Positions 33,560 through 44,941 are shown, counted from the stretch's first letter. The stretch: 64,000 nt of DNA from Macrostomum hystrix (GCA_950097015.1 CATNEN010000011.1:1178001-1242000), one strand, 5' to 3'. Translations and numbers: made by a program. The notes: generated from the letters alone by a model not told the origin.

Positions 33560-34412
33560 GGTAGTGTAGTAATAGCGCTGCCACCAGGGCGTCAGGACTT
33601 CTGCCTTCGGTGAGGTGAAGGATCCTTGGCCCGAAAGAGATGAAGTCACGAAGTCTTAAGAAGCACACTTTGCAGAGTTCCAGTCTGCGCAGTTAAAGGC
33701 TGTCAGAGTCCTGCGTAGCTCGGGTGGTGGTGGGAGGCTAAGTTAGTTTCGGGACTTGGCCAGAACTGAGCTTGCGAGCAGTCACACGCAGAGACTGAAG
33801 TGGAAACTTGGACACTGATAGCACTGACAATGAAGAGGAACTAGAACAAGACTAAAATTACGCCAAGGAAAGGCCTTTGAGGGCCAGAGGAGCGGGGGGC
33901 TTTCTTTTATAGGCCAGGGCCTCCCATAGGGTCAGTGCAGAGTTAGAAAACACGTGATGGAATCACGTGGTTTCTAAAAATAGCAACTGATGTCAGTGGC
34001 GCCAGGAACGTCACTCCTACGTAGGCTCTTGTCCTATAATCAAAGCCATAAGTGCAGTAAACATGTTTACGTGCACTTTAATAGACAAAGAGAGAGGCCA
34101 GTCACATGAGGAGAATCACGTGCTGACTGAGGGCAGACAAGCACACACAAAAAAAGGAGCAGGGAACAGCGAAGCCAGCGCGGGACAAAGAGGTGACGGC
34201 TCACCCCAGGGGGGAGAGACAACACACTCAAAGTGCAGGCGCGGCCGGGAAGGGCAGGGCAGAGAGGACAAGACAACAGACCAGACAACGCCAGAGAGGG
34301 CGGGCCGGGCAGCCACTCAATGCCAGCAAAGGGAACACCTAAGCTACCTTGCAGGTGGGGCTACTGACAGCTAGTGAGACACCAATAGGCCCCTAAGCAG
34401 TGGCTTACTACA
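33560..34412 (-). mobile_element. Solo/partial LTR with primer-binding-site-like sequence
   Basis: Read on the minus strand, the segment starts TGTAGTAAGCCACTG at 34412, has a core promoter GGCCTATAAAAGAAAGC near 33920, and is followed near 33590 by CCTGGTGGCAGCGC, similar to the TGGTGGCAGCG primer-binding sites of Gypsy-like elements. Internal gag/pol is absent. Reconstructed by eye. Confidence 0.4.
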
Positions 34413-35540
34413 CTAAGTTTATGTGTAAAACTTAATAAGATGATTCATGCACTTTGTACATGTAGAGACAGGTCACAGGTGTCAGTTTAAAGGATCTGCC
34501 TGTGATTCAAGGTGGCTATGCCCATCGAACAGGATCAAATTAAGATTATGAGTAAATATAGGCAAAAACTCCAGAAATTCTCTGCTTACATGGTTTTCTG
34601 TATAGGCTCCCTTGACTTTAATTATACTTACTGACTCCAATGCACATAGCAGCAACCCAGTCGGCAGTCGCAGGCAACAAAAAAAACTTCGTGGAAAATA
34701 TTTTGGCAATTTTTAAATCCAAGGCAAATAGCATTGGACTGTCCTTTGACAACGAGCAGAATAAATTGAATGCTAAAATGTATTTGGTTTTGAAGACGAC
34801 AAAGTCGGTAAAAAGTGGCAAAATAAGTTTAAATAAGTTGCATTACAAGATTTTCCATTTCAACATCATGTGCCATAGATAAATTAAGATCATTGATATG
34901 TTGGACATGGCATGGCACTGTCATCACACTTAGCCATAGAAATCATCGACAAGCATTCCGCTACCCAATAACGCGCATGTCGGATGCGTGTTATTGTCCA
35001 AGAACGCGTGTTATTGTCCATAGACAGTGTTTTATCGACTTTATTAAAAAGCTGATTTCGTAACGATAAATAATTGCGATATTAAAAAATTACAACCAGT
35101 ATGAACGCATGGGGGAACTCTAAAGTTTGTCTCGTCGCCTTGTTAAATACCGCTTGACCGTCTTCTCGCATTTCTGACCGGTATTTAGCATTATGTCTTG
35201 CAATGTATGACCAGCGGCTTCTAAGTCGCTCACCCTGGTGACTGTTGAGAATTCAGAAAAAGTATTTTCATGTCAACATCTACAAGGTATTTAGAACTAG
35301 TTATGCACAATATCGTATAATAACGTTTACTTACCGGATACAGTGATTAGTATACAACTTGCTCAGTCGAGCCGTCGCACTCAGGTTTTTCATGAATTCT
35401 TGTAGAAATCGGTATCCTACAAGAATTAAGTAAATCGGTCTTATCGGAGAAGCGAAACGGTTTTCCCTGTTTTCCTTGAAGAGGCTTCGAAAAAAACGAA
35501 TTAGCAGCCTGTGGTAGATGACTCATGTATGTATATATAT
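34413..35540. other. Intronic sequence, no gene recognised
   Basis: Contains a duplicated phrase acgcgtgttattgtcca (near 34985 and 35005) and a few unremarkable short frames. Confidence 0.35.
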
Positions 35541-35544
35541 AAGC

Positions 35545-36459
35545 TCAGTGTTGTAGATTCTGGCATGCTTTCCGTCTACACTTTTTTTCCGAATGGTCAA
35601 CGTCAGCAATTCGATTTTTCGACGGTAGGGGAGGCAAAGCCAAACACTTACGACCATCAGCATCTACACCGTGTTGCAAACAATTGCGTCTCATGAGGGC
35701 ACGTAAGTGCTCCTGTCCACGCTCGCCAAGCTCGTAAAGAATCCGGAATAGCGTCTCATCCTGCAATCTTTCAGCATTACGCCTGTCGAAGTAGTCACGG
35801 ATCTTCCGCATATCCCTTTCTTCGATAGCGTCGTAGTTGCGCGTCTCTTGGTCGGCTTCAATGGATTGCTTGATCTTGTAGCAGAGCATTCGATTGCTTC
35901 CATCGAAAGCAATGTGCTTAGCCATCAGATTGGTTGGTCGCTTGCACAATATATTTAAATATCGTTGGATGCCGGCTCGAATGCAACCAAGTGACGAGGG
36001 TGCGTAATACTTCCCTTCTTTCGTCTCCAAGTGGAAGTAGTTAAGTCTCAAATACTCATTCAGGGCTCCATCATCCAGATCCTGATAGTCAGTGCGTAAT
36101 CCTTTGCTCATACGGAATTCGAAAAGCCGACGCCCATTCTCCTCCATTTGTCGCCTAGTGCTAGTGGGTAGTCCTTCCAACTCGACACGGTCTAAATCAG
36201 CCAACTCAGCCGACAGATTTTCATCACTTAACTCAAGCAAGTTAAGCTTCGTATTCTCCAAGACTGATGGATTGATCCTTGATTCCTTGTCTTCTTCGAA
36301 AAACTCAATAAAGCCCGAAATAAGCTCTTCACAATCATCGTCAAGTGAAGATAGTCGCGTAATGACGTCAAGTTCGTCGGCAGAAACGCCACTCACACAA
36401 TTATCAAGCAGATTCTTGTAGTTAATCAACGGCGGAATAATTTTTCCTCTGGTTGCCAT
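35545..36459 (-). CDS. Crypton-like tyrosine recombinase (DUF3504 family) ORF
   Basis: An intact 304-codon minus-strand ORF. It shows the DUF3504 pattern of Crypton-derived recombinases (also in ZMYM and QRICH1): DDGALNEYLRLNYFHLETKE then YYAPSSLGCIRAGIQRYLN in the N-terminal core-binding region, and LYELGERGQEHLRALM then LPPLPSKNR at the start of the catalytic domain, where the arginine in GERGQEH fits the first catalytic Arg. The later His-x-x-Arg and Tyr are missing, so the ORF is C-terminally truncated. It starts MATRGKIIPPLINYKNLLD. Mobile-element protein lying in a host intron on the opposite strand. Confidence 0.75.
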   Translation of the reverse strand: MATRGKIIPPLINYKNLLDNCVSGVSADELDVITRLSSLDDDCEELISGFIEFFEEDKESRINPSVLENTKLNLLELSDENLSAELADLDRVELEGLPTSTRRQMEENGRRLFEFRMSKGLRTDYQDLDDGALNEYLRLNYFHLETKEGKYYAPSSLGCIRAGIQRYLNILCKRPTNLMAKHIAFDGSNRMLCYKIKQSIEADQETRNYDAIEERDMRKIRDYFDRRNAERLQDETLFRILYELGERGQEHLRALMRRNCLQHGVDADGRKCLALPPLPSKNRIADVDHSEKKCRRKACQNLQH

Positions 36460-37099
36460 TTCACGCTCGTAGTATAATGAATATTATTTACTACTCATTA
36501 CTTTGCTCTCTCTTCTCTTCTGACGTGGACATGACAGATTTACGACATGACATACACTCATCTGCAGTCGGGATGCATGCTATTGGTTTAAACTACGGAA
36601 AGTGCATTTCTCGCTTCTTTCCCAGTCACATCCTTTTCCAGAGGAACAAACCTTCTATGGTAATTTTTAATTGTTTGAGGACTGAGAACTATTTCTCATA
36701 AGGGGGGTCGTTAATTCACGAACGATGCCGTCCAAACTGTGCCGGCCGACGGTTGCATTTTGATACCATCTGCCTTACTACGCATCTAAGCCAGGAACAA
36801 ATTCTGAACTGTGCATTTCTCCGGTCTCTTTTTAACACAGCTTGTAGATACAGGGTAGACATCTATCATAATCGATAGTGTGACAAGCTTTCGCGATTTT
36901 CAAAGGAGCAAAACGTCACTTAATGCCAGCGTTGTTGCTATTTGTAGCTCTTTTCTCGCAGTAAACTAGTAGTTCTTGACCGTCTTAGTGCTGCAAATGA
37001 ATCTCATAGTTATATCTCAGACCATGTAATTCCGTGCCCCCACGCAAAGCGAAATTCTTGCCAAGATGAAACACTAGCGTAAAATGCAGTAATTTCAGC

Positions 37100-37575
37100 G
37101 ACGTAGTTGCTAGACGTCCTTTCCGCTACAAATCATCCACCAGGCTTGAAGGAATTTGGTTCCACGCATTTACTCCAGGAACTAGGCCCTCTCTAGTAGC
37201 ATCTTTCATGGCAGCGTCCAATGCCACTCTTGCATCTTTGCACGCAGCGTCCTTCCATAGATTTAGTTCTTTCTTGAGCGTGTGCTGCAGATAGTGCTGC
37301 CTCATAGAAAATTTGTCCTTAAGAGTCGTAGCATTGTATTACGTAGCATCGACTTTTCGCACTTCGAGCATGAACATCTTTAATAGATAGTTCCGCTCAC
37401 TGGCACTCCATTTATGCAGCTCCTTCAACACGAGAAGGCCTGTTGTATCACCGCTCAGAATTTGATTTTGTCGCTGCTCGAACCACTGGTCAAAAAATTT
37501 TACAGTCCATAGTTCCTTCCTTCGAGTATTCTGTGGAATTGCAGCATCCAGCTTCTCTTATATATCCTCAGTCAA
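37100..37575 (-). pseudogene. Crypton-like recombinase fragment (N-terminal region)
   Basis: The minus strand reads AAIPQNTRRKELWTVKFFDQ then WFEQRQN, HKWSASERNYLLKMFMLEVR and, after an in-frame stop, a segment with DARVALDAAMKDATREGLVP. This is the DUF3504 N-terminal pattern (IP.NTRR...W.....W) and its linker. Stops disrupt it. Confidence 0.6.
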
Positions 37576-38306
37576 TAGCGAATAGATTACTAACACGAGA
37601 AGGATTAGTTGCAATAGAAGCTTTATTTTGAAAATATTCTAACACAAGATTTAATTCGTCTTCCATAGTCGCTGCTGGTAAATAAATTGACTGCTTTGAA
37701 TCTAGCTGTCTGAATAATAAAGTTTAAAACAAAACACTTTCAAGTAAGTCACGGCGGATGCCATAGATTAACTGTAACTGTATATCGATACGTCCTCGGC
37801 TTTCAGTAGGTTAGATATTTTATCATCCTTTTCTCAATATGTCTATGGAAACTTTATTTTCCGTAGCTACACTGAGATAAGGAGGAGAATGTATACTTAA
37901 AAAGCACTCTTTTGTTAACTTACCTTCGTCAATTTCTTTCAACTCTTCAGACATGCCGCTGTTGGGAATCTCCGAGGGGCTCTCTTCTTTAAATTTGCAA
38001 ATGTGCTGCAGAATCGCTGCACAAAAGACATCGTCCATGACATCGTTCAAGCCGCATATGAGTCCATTTGGGAAAAGTGACAAATCAATCAGCCTCGCAG
38101 GCACCGGGGCTGCTCTCTCTACCTCCATGTACCAGCCTACGAAGTTGCTCTTTCTCTCTCACTCTTTACAGAATTTAGCTTGTTCCTCGGCCTTAGCGTT
38201 GAAAATGCCATAGACGTCCTTTTAGCGTGCGGTAATGACGAAATAATGGCACGGCGAATGAATTTATGTCTATGGCGAGAAATTAAAGGCGAGAAAATTA
38301 TGTGCC

Positions 38307-38380
38307 TAATACCAGGCTTTTGCGTGCGGAAATGTCTATGGCACTTCCGCGTCATTTCCGCACTTAAAAGCCTGGTATTA
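38307..38380. repeat. Near-perfect hairpin, 28-bp arms
   Basis: Arms taataccaggcttttgcgtg... (38307-38334) and its reverse complement (38353-38380) differ at about three positions, separated by 18 bp. It could be the tip of a palindromic element. It is flanked by tctatggc repeats (38260s and 38335). Confidence 0.7.
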
Positions 38381-38646
38381 AGCTACCATTGTCATATAGT
38401 CTAGCCAACAAGTGAGTCAAAATAATGGAGATTTTACCACAGACAATTGACAATCAGGGTGCAATAATGCACCAAAAATGCACGCTGGCGGCTTTCAGCG
38501 TGCAATAATGCAACAACACAAACATTGTATTTTACGAAAAGCAAACGTAGCAAATAGTTGAACATTTTTAACGAGCTCTTTGTCTAGTAGTCAGTGCTCT
38601 AGTAGTAACTCGAAAACTCAGTAACTCACTCAGTACTCATCAGTAC

Positions 38647-39152
38647 TCACTGATCACCGAATTTGAAGTTGCAATTGCTGAAACTACCACTTAGATGAAT
38701 ATGTAGCTCCGGTCGAACAGTATCGGCCGAAGATGCTTGAACGTCAACCTTGACATTTTGGATTGACTTCGTCATTCCGACACTTGCCACCCGCTTTGGG
38801 ACCTCGGAGATAGACGTAGCATCCCCCGCCGAATCCAAATCGCCAGATGGTCCGACGATAGCCCCAGACTTATCGTTGGTCGCAGAAGACGAACTGGCTC
38901 CATACAGCGATGCTGACAACACGTCGGACATCTTGCCCAGTTCACTCGCCTTGCTCTTGCCAACTGCGATATTGCCACAACTGCAATATCGCAGTTGTCG
39001 ATGTCGTAATTAAACGAATGGGCTGTCAAAAAAGCCTTCTGTTTACGAACAGCCGCAACTTCTTGCTTCTCAGTGGATTGAACTTTCGTTGCGTCGTACT
39101 GCTGGCCAACAATAGCTTCTAGTTCCTTTATGGTATCTTCTGTTGAAGGCAT
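38647..39152 (-). pseudogene. Crypton-like element remnants, second copy
   Basis: Two overlapping minus-strand frames: one ends HIHLSGSFSNCNFKF, like the C-terminal tails of Crypton-type proteins; the other, from 39152, reads DATKVQSTEKQEVAAVRKQK, which is paralogous to DATKIKSNEKQEVFAIRKLK in the neighbouring copy at 39780-39358. Confidence 0.5.
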
Positions 39153-39357
39153 CCAGCGTTGGACAGTCGGTGTCCTGATACATCACTTTCTCCACGAGAT
39201 CGTTCATTGCGTACAATTCAGCTTGACTAGTCAACTCCTGTTGTCAATCCGCTAACAAGCTCGTTCGGAAAGTAGCTTAGGTTGAGTTTCGGATGTATTT
39301 CAGCCATTCTGAAATTTTATTCACTTTAACAGCCAGCGAACCCCATAAATTCCTACC

Positions 39358-39780
39358 TCAAATCAGACTGGTTCGATTCAATGGCTGAAACGATTGTCTA
39401 TGGCTGAAATCGATCACCTGATTCATAAGGTACTGACTGAACAGGTCCGAGCATGGTGACAGGCATGAACACTTCTGTAGGTTTACAGGCATGAACACGC
39501 AAAAATAGCGATAGAGTCCGGCTCTAACACAGATCAGCGTAGTTGTTGCATAGAAGGTCTTTTCTTCCTTTCGAAGTGTAGCGTAAAAGTACTTCAACTT
39601 TTCAGCTAGATATTCAACGTCACAAATGTCGATGTTGCACTTTAAAGAACACGCAGTAAAAAAATCCTTCAGTTTACGAATAGCAAAAACTTCCTGCTTC
39701 TCATTAGATTTGATCTTCGTTGCATCGTACCCCGCGCGCTCGTGCCTAGGTCGTTGCTGCACTCGAAAGCAGTGCGTCAT
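39358..39780 (-). pseudogene. Crypton-like recombinase fragment, third copy
   Basis: The minus-strand frame carries IDICDVEYLAEKLKYFYATL then FYATTTLICVRAGLYRYF, which aligns with LNEYLRLNYFHLETKEG..YAPSSLGCIRAGIQRYL in the 35545-36459 ORF. The sequence is divergent and lacks the catalytic domain. Confidence 0.6.
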
Positions 39781-40068
39781 ATCTTCATTAAATTAACTAT
39801 TAATGTAAGACTTATTGACCTTAAAGTCGTGATTCCGGCGCTCTAACAACCGCTAAGTTGTCTTATTATATATTTTTTCTTCTTTTCAACTTGATAAATA
39901 TGAAAATTGCGATTCCAAAAAATGCCATCGAAATTGCGAGGCCTTGCAACTCTAGTCTGTGAAATTTGTAACTTATTAACGAAATTGTCTTAGTCATTGT
40001 GAAAACTCGGGTATGATATTGTTAACTATCGATAAACTCATCAGGCTTCGGCATCAGCTGTCGTCTAG

Positions 40069-43039
40069 AATTGAAGTGTTCCTACCAGCTGGCGGCCTAC
40101 TATTGGCTCGCGGCTCCCTAATGCGCGATTGGCTAATTTCAATTCCACCGGATCCAATCAGAGCTCAGCAGCCATGCGCACTCCTAGCCTTCAGATTAGT
40201 TGCGTCCCGACCTGGCGAGAGGTTGACCGTTCTGCCAGATCGCAGCCACTGTTCGGCCCTGTCTGAGCGTCGCGGCAGTCTACCTGCAGAGCTCTGGTTC
40301 ACTCGAGCCGGCCTCAGCAAGCGTATAATTTTGAATGCCACCAAAGCTCTATTTGCTTGGCCTGATTGGTTGAGACCGGGTGAAGATTTTTCGCCAATTA
40401 GTGGCCAAAGTGTCACTTGTAAGACTGTGCACTTTTCCGCTAGCGGCGGTTTATGGCCCGACTGGATTGCTAGACTAGCGCGTTCTGTTAGCGAGGCTAC
40501 GGACAATGCTAAGCACGGCTTACCCAACTATGCTCACATTGAGGCTCTGCTAATGCAACGCATTAACGATCATCTGGCTTGGCAAACTAGCGATATTGGA
40601 CCTTTCATGGCTGTGGTTGCTATGGGAAATGAAGAGGTAAATTCATTTCTAATGATTTCACATCTCAATATAAACAATTAACTACCTGATCCTAGATCCT
40701 CAGGCAATTAACTACCCGATCCCAGATCCCATTAGCTTCTTAGCTACCTGATTCCAGATCCTCAGCTATTAAACTATCTGAAATCAGATCCTCAGATAAG
40801 CTAGCTGATCCCAGATCCTCAGATAAGCTACCTGATCCCAGAGCCTCAGATAAGCTACCTGATCCCAGATCCTCAGATAAGCTAGTTGATCCCAGATCCT
40901 CAGATAAGCTAGCTGATCCCAGATCCTCAAATAAGCTACCTGATCCCAGATCCTCAGATAAGCTAGCTGATCCCGGATCCTCAGATAAGCTACCTGATTC
41001 CAGATCCTCAGATACGCTTGCTGATCCCAGAGCATCAGATAAGCTAGCTGATCCCAGATCCTCAGATAAGCTAGCTGATCCCAGATCCTCAAATAAGCTT
41101 GCTGATCCCAGAGCCTCAGATAGGCTACCTGATCCCAGATCCTCAGATAAGCTTGCTGATCCCAGATCCTCAGATAAGCTTGCTGATCCCAGATCCTCAG
41201 ATAAGCTTGCTGATCCCAGAGCCTCAGATAAGCTACCTGATTCCAGATCCTCAGATAAGCTAGCTGATCCCAGATCCTCAGATAGGCTAGCTGATCCCAG
41301 ATCCTCAGATAAGCTAGCTGATCCCAGATCCTCAGATAAGCTAGCTGATCCCAGATCCTCAGATAAGCTAGCTGATTCCAGATCCTCAGATAAGCTTGCT
41401 GATCCCAGATCCTCAGATAAGCTAACTGATCCCAGATCCTCAGATAAGCTAGCTGATCCCAGATCCTCAGATAAGCTACCTGATCCCAGATCCTCAGATA
41501 AGCTTGCTGATCCCAGAGCCTCAGATAAGCTACCTGATACCAGATCCTCAGGTAAGCTAGCTGATCCCAGATCCTCAGATAAGCTAGCTGATCCCAGATC
41601 CTCAATTAAGCTACCTGATCCCAGATCATCAGATACGCTTGCTGATCCCAGAGCATCAGATAAGCTAGCTGATCCCAGATCCTCAGATAAGCTAGCTGAT
41701 CCCAGATCCTGAAATAAGCTTGCTGATCCCAGAGCCTCAGATAAGCTACCTGATCCCAGATCCTCAGATAAGCTTGCTGATCCCAGATCCTCAGATAGGC
41801 TAGCTGATCCCAGATCCTCAGATAAGCTTGCTGATCCCAGAGCCTCAGATAAGCTTGCTGATCCCAGATCCTCAGATAAGCTAAGCTAGCTGATTCCAGA
41901 TCCTCAGATAAGCTAGCTGATCCCAGATCCTCAGATAGGCTAGCTGATCCCAGATCCTCAGATAAGCTAGCTGATCCCAGATCCTCAGATAAGCTAGCTG
42001 ATCCCAGATCCTCAGATAAGCTTGCTGATCCCAGATCCTCAGATAAGCTTGCTGATCCCAGATCCTCAGATAAGCTAGCTGATCCCAGATCCTCAGATAA
42101 GCTACCTGATTCCAGATCCTCAGATAAGCTAGCTGATCCCAGATCCTCAGATAAGCTACCTGATCCCAGATCCTCAGATAAGCTAACTGATCCCAGATCC
42201 TCAGATAAGCTACCTGATTCCAGATCCTCAGATAAGCTAGCTGATCCCAGATCCTCAGATAAGCTACCTGATTCCAGATCCTCAGATAAGCTAGCTGATC
42301 CCAGATCCTCAGATAAGCTACCTGATCCCAGATCCTCAGATAAGCTAGCTGATCCCAGATCCTCAAATAAGCTACCTGATCCCAGATCCTCAGATAAGCT
42401 AGCTGATCCCAGATACTCAGATAAGCTACCTGATCCTAGATCCTCATAATACCTGATCTTAATTCTCAAGTTAGTATCAGTAATAATAACCCGAAACTTT
42501 TTGTTTCCATCGCTGACCAGGTTCGTCGACCCCTAGAGATGCGACGTCGTCCAGTTTCAAAGAGCAGCCTTGGCGATCGAGATGACGAAGATGTCCGCGG
42601 ACAGCTGATGTCAGCTTCGATTGTCCTCGGCTCACGCGACATTCTAAACCTGCGCCACGGCTTCTTTCGCGATTGGCAATTCCGCCTGCCGCGACATCGC
42701 GAAGGCAGCGGCGGTCGGGGAGTGCTCTTCCTTCTATTCCGCCTGTCGGCTCCGCTACCAGCTGGTCCACCGGCGACTTCCCAGCAGACGAAATCCTCCC
42801 TGAAACTGTCGGCCCAGAGACCGGGCGTGTTTCTATTTACGGAGCCCGAAGCTTGTCCTCACCTGTGCAAGTGCTGCTCTCGCTGCTCTGAAGCTGTCAG
42901 CCTGATGGCACTGAATGGCAGCTTGTCAGATCGCAGTGCCCTAGGCTGTCCCCTGTGCGTCAAAGAGATAGGGCGAAGTGTACGGCTGAGCGGTATCCCT
43001 ACTGTCAAGGGGACAGGCCGGACCAGTTTGATTGATTGA
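40069..43039 (+). CDS. Tandem AlkB-like protein, exons 3-4 (end of domain 1, all of domain 2, Cys-rich tail)
   Basis: Exons 40069-40636 and 42521-43039 follow exons 1-2 and supply residues 267-628. Exon 3 completes domain 1: VEVPLPHGSLL-like IEVFLPAGGLLLARGSLMRD then WLISIP, where I290 stands at the distal iron-ligand histidine, and LLAFRLV keeps the 2-oxoglutarate-type arginine. A second AlkB-like unit follows: SKRIILNATKALFAWPDW, GLWPDWIARLARSVSEATD, ALLMQRINDHLAWQTSD (Q439/D442 in place of HxD), IGPFMAVVAMG, and in exon 4 LRHGFFRDWQFRLP (F510 in place of the distal His) and VLFLLFRL. The C-terminus has C568-x3-C572-x-C574-C575-x2-C578 and C599-x2-C602, a possible zinc site. Both domains should lack the Fe(II) triad, so a binding or scaffold role is inferred. 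Confidence 0.8.
40690..42450. repeat. 27-bp minisatellite in intron 3 of the AlkB-like gene
   Basis: About 64 units with core ctgatcccagatcctcagat then aagctagct. The minus strand is open for hundreds of codons (repeated LRIWDQLAY), an artefact of the 27-bp period. It fills most of intron 40637-42520. Confidence 0.93.
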
Positions 43040-43164
43040 GTTTTCGATAAGTTTTCTAGGAAATGTTTTGTCTTAGAAACGACTCATATTTTCTGCAGTT
43101 GTTTACAATAGCTTGTATATACAAAGACTATAGATTAGAATGACTAGATAAACTGGGATTCCAA

Positions 43165-43750
43165 TTAGGATCGAATCTACTAAGGAATTGGGATTCCGAT
43201 TGAGATCAGAGCTAGTAGAGGGATTGGGATCAGAGCTAGTAGAGGGATTGGGATCAGAGCTAGTAGAGGGATTGGGATCAGAGCTAGTAGAGGGATTGGG
43301 ATCAGAGCTAGTAGAGGGATTGGGATCAGAGCTAGTAGAGGGATTGGGATCAGAGCTAGTAGAGGGATTGGGATCAGAGCTAGTAGAGGGATTGGGGTCA
43401 GAGCTAGTAAAGGGATTGGGATCAGAGCTAGTAGAGGGATTGGGATCAGAGCTAGTAGAGGGATTGGGATCAGAGCTAGTAGAGGGATTGGGATCAGAGC
43501 TAGTAGAGGGATTGGGATCAGAGCTAGTAGAGGGATTGGGGTCAGAGCTAGTAGAGGGATTGGGATCAGAGCTAGTAGAGGGATTGGGATCAGAGCTAGT
43601 AGAGGGATTGGGATCAGAGCTAGTAGAGGGATTGGGGTCAGAGCTAGTAGAGGGATTGGGATCAGAGCTAGTAGAGGGATTGGGATCAGAGCTAGTAGAG
43701 GGATTGGGATCAGAGCTAGTAGAGGGATTGGGATCAGAGCTAGTACAGCA
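43165..43750. repeat. 24-bp minisatellite 3' of the AlkB-like gene
   Basis: About 24 nearly identical units of agctagtagagggattggga plus tcag. Both strands are open (SELVEGLG on plus, SSDPNPST on minus), again because 24 is a multiple of three. Unit homogeneity is the highest in the window, which suggests recent expansion. Confidence 0.93.
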
Positions 43751-44484
43751 CTTTTGCATCCTGATTCCGGATCTTTTTTAGTAGAGAGAATCCGTATTTG
43801 GGACTAACTGTCGTGATTGTCTGGTATACAAAAGTTCATTAATCTGTGATTAATCCAAGGCTCAATGTTTTACCTGTTTAAATGTTGCTTTAGCTTATTT
43901 GTTTTGTCTTGTTTCTTGTTGTCTTTTTAGACGCAAAAATGATTTTTGAAGTAAGTTTTTTAAGCTGTGATATTACATTGTAAGGCTTTGATATTATTAT
44001 TTTTCTATTTTTGCCATCTTTTTTGTATTAGTATAAGGACACAGTGAGTGTATTACTTTACCGTTTTTTTATATTCTCAGCTGCCTTATACAAGATACTG
44101 TTGTACAAGTTTACTTAGCTTTTTTATCTTTTATGCTCTTTGTTGTATTCGATTTATAATTTTTTTAATGCCATTAACTTGATAAGGTTACAGTTGTACT
44201 TTAGCGATCCAGTTATTATTTAGATGTGTAGATGAAGTAGAATTTATATTTACTCTTATTTTATTAAATTGTATAGTACACTGTTGTTGTCCCAAATATA
44301 CAAGTTCTCTTCATAAAAAAATATTCAATACTTCCATTGTTGCTCTTTTCACAGATTTTAGATAAACAAAATGAAGCATTTAATTAGTCTTTATCCGCGA
44401 TTAAAAAATACGTTTTTTCCGACTAGTCTTTGTAGGATTAGCGGCTAAAAAGTAGCTAAATTAAATTGATTCACAGTAGGTAAA
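43751..44484. other. AT-rich intergenic sequence
   Basis: No coding signal. T-rich with small duplications such as tttgtattcgattt-like runs. Confidence 0.4.
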
Positions 44485-44560
44485 AACTTGGTTAATAGGT
44501 TGGCCGTTTCACCCCAAGGTCCCTGAGCTCGATTCCGTTTCGAGGCCACATTGCATCTCT
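44485..44560 (+). mobile_element. SINE family A head fragment
   Basis: The string ccaaggtccctgagctcgat then tccgtttcgaggccacat matches the tRNA-like head (B-box side) of the SINE at 62931-63237. Only the head is recognisable. Confidence 0.5.
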
Positions 44561-44941
44561 CCGGCTGGTACTTAATGATGTGCCAGTGCCTACAACTCTC
44601 CTGCAGATATTATTTATATTAATAGCTGTTGGTCTAGTCATTGTGTAGGATAAGCCAGTACTAATATTTTGAGAAGGACGTTAACTTTATTAATTAGTGA
44701 CTACTCATCAGTAGTAACCAATTGACAAGTCATTTTTGTATCATAAGCTACAAGTATATAATGTAGTCTTTGTGTCAAAAAGTTACTAACTTTAGATAAA
44801 TTAACTAGTCTTTGTGTCGGACAGGTTATCTCTGGTATCTAAGATTATCCTATCTCTCTATCTATGAAGATAAATTAATTAATGTTTGTGTCGGATGGGA
44901 TAGGTTAGTAGAAGTAGCTTAATTGTCTAGTCTTTGTCTAA

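Larger units (their letters stand above)
25693..40068 (+). other. 14.4-kb intron 2 of the AlkB-like gene
   Basis: The donor ag|gtaaga at 25693 and acceptor tcgtctag at 40061-40068 share phase 2 and join LLAPRPGRR to IEVFLPAGGLLLARG, restoring the AlkB core exactly where the fold continues. The intron is filled with repeats and relics of several transposon classes, annotated separately. No independent host gene is convincing inside it. Confidence 0.75.

Noticed and set aside
34640..34882. 80-codon plus-strand ORF in the large intron
   Set aside because: Lysine/asparagine-rich with no family features and no splice context. Likely chance.
40784..42469. Minus-strand ORFs of 273 and 287 codons with repeated LRIWDQLAY
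   Set aside because: A 27-bp intron minisatellite; the period is a multiple of three, so frames stay open by chance.
43103..43781. Opposing ORFs with SSDPNPST and SELVEGLG repeats
   Set aside because: A 24-bp tandem array open on both strands. No start region or unique domain.
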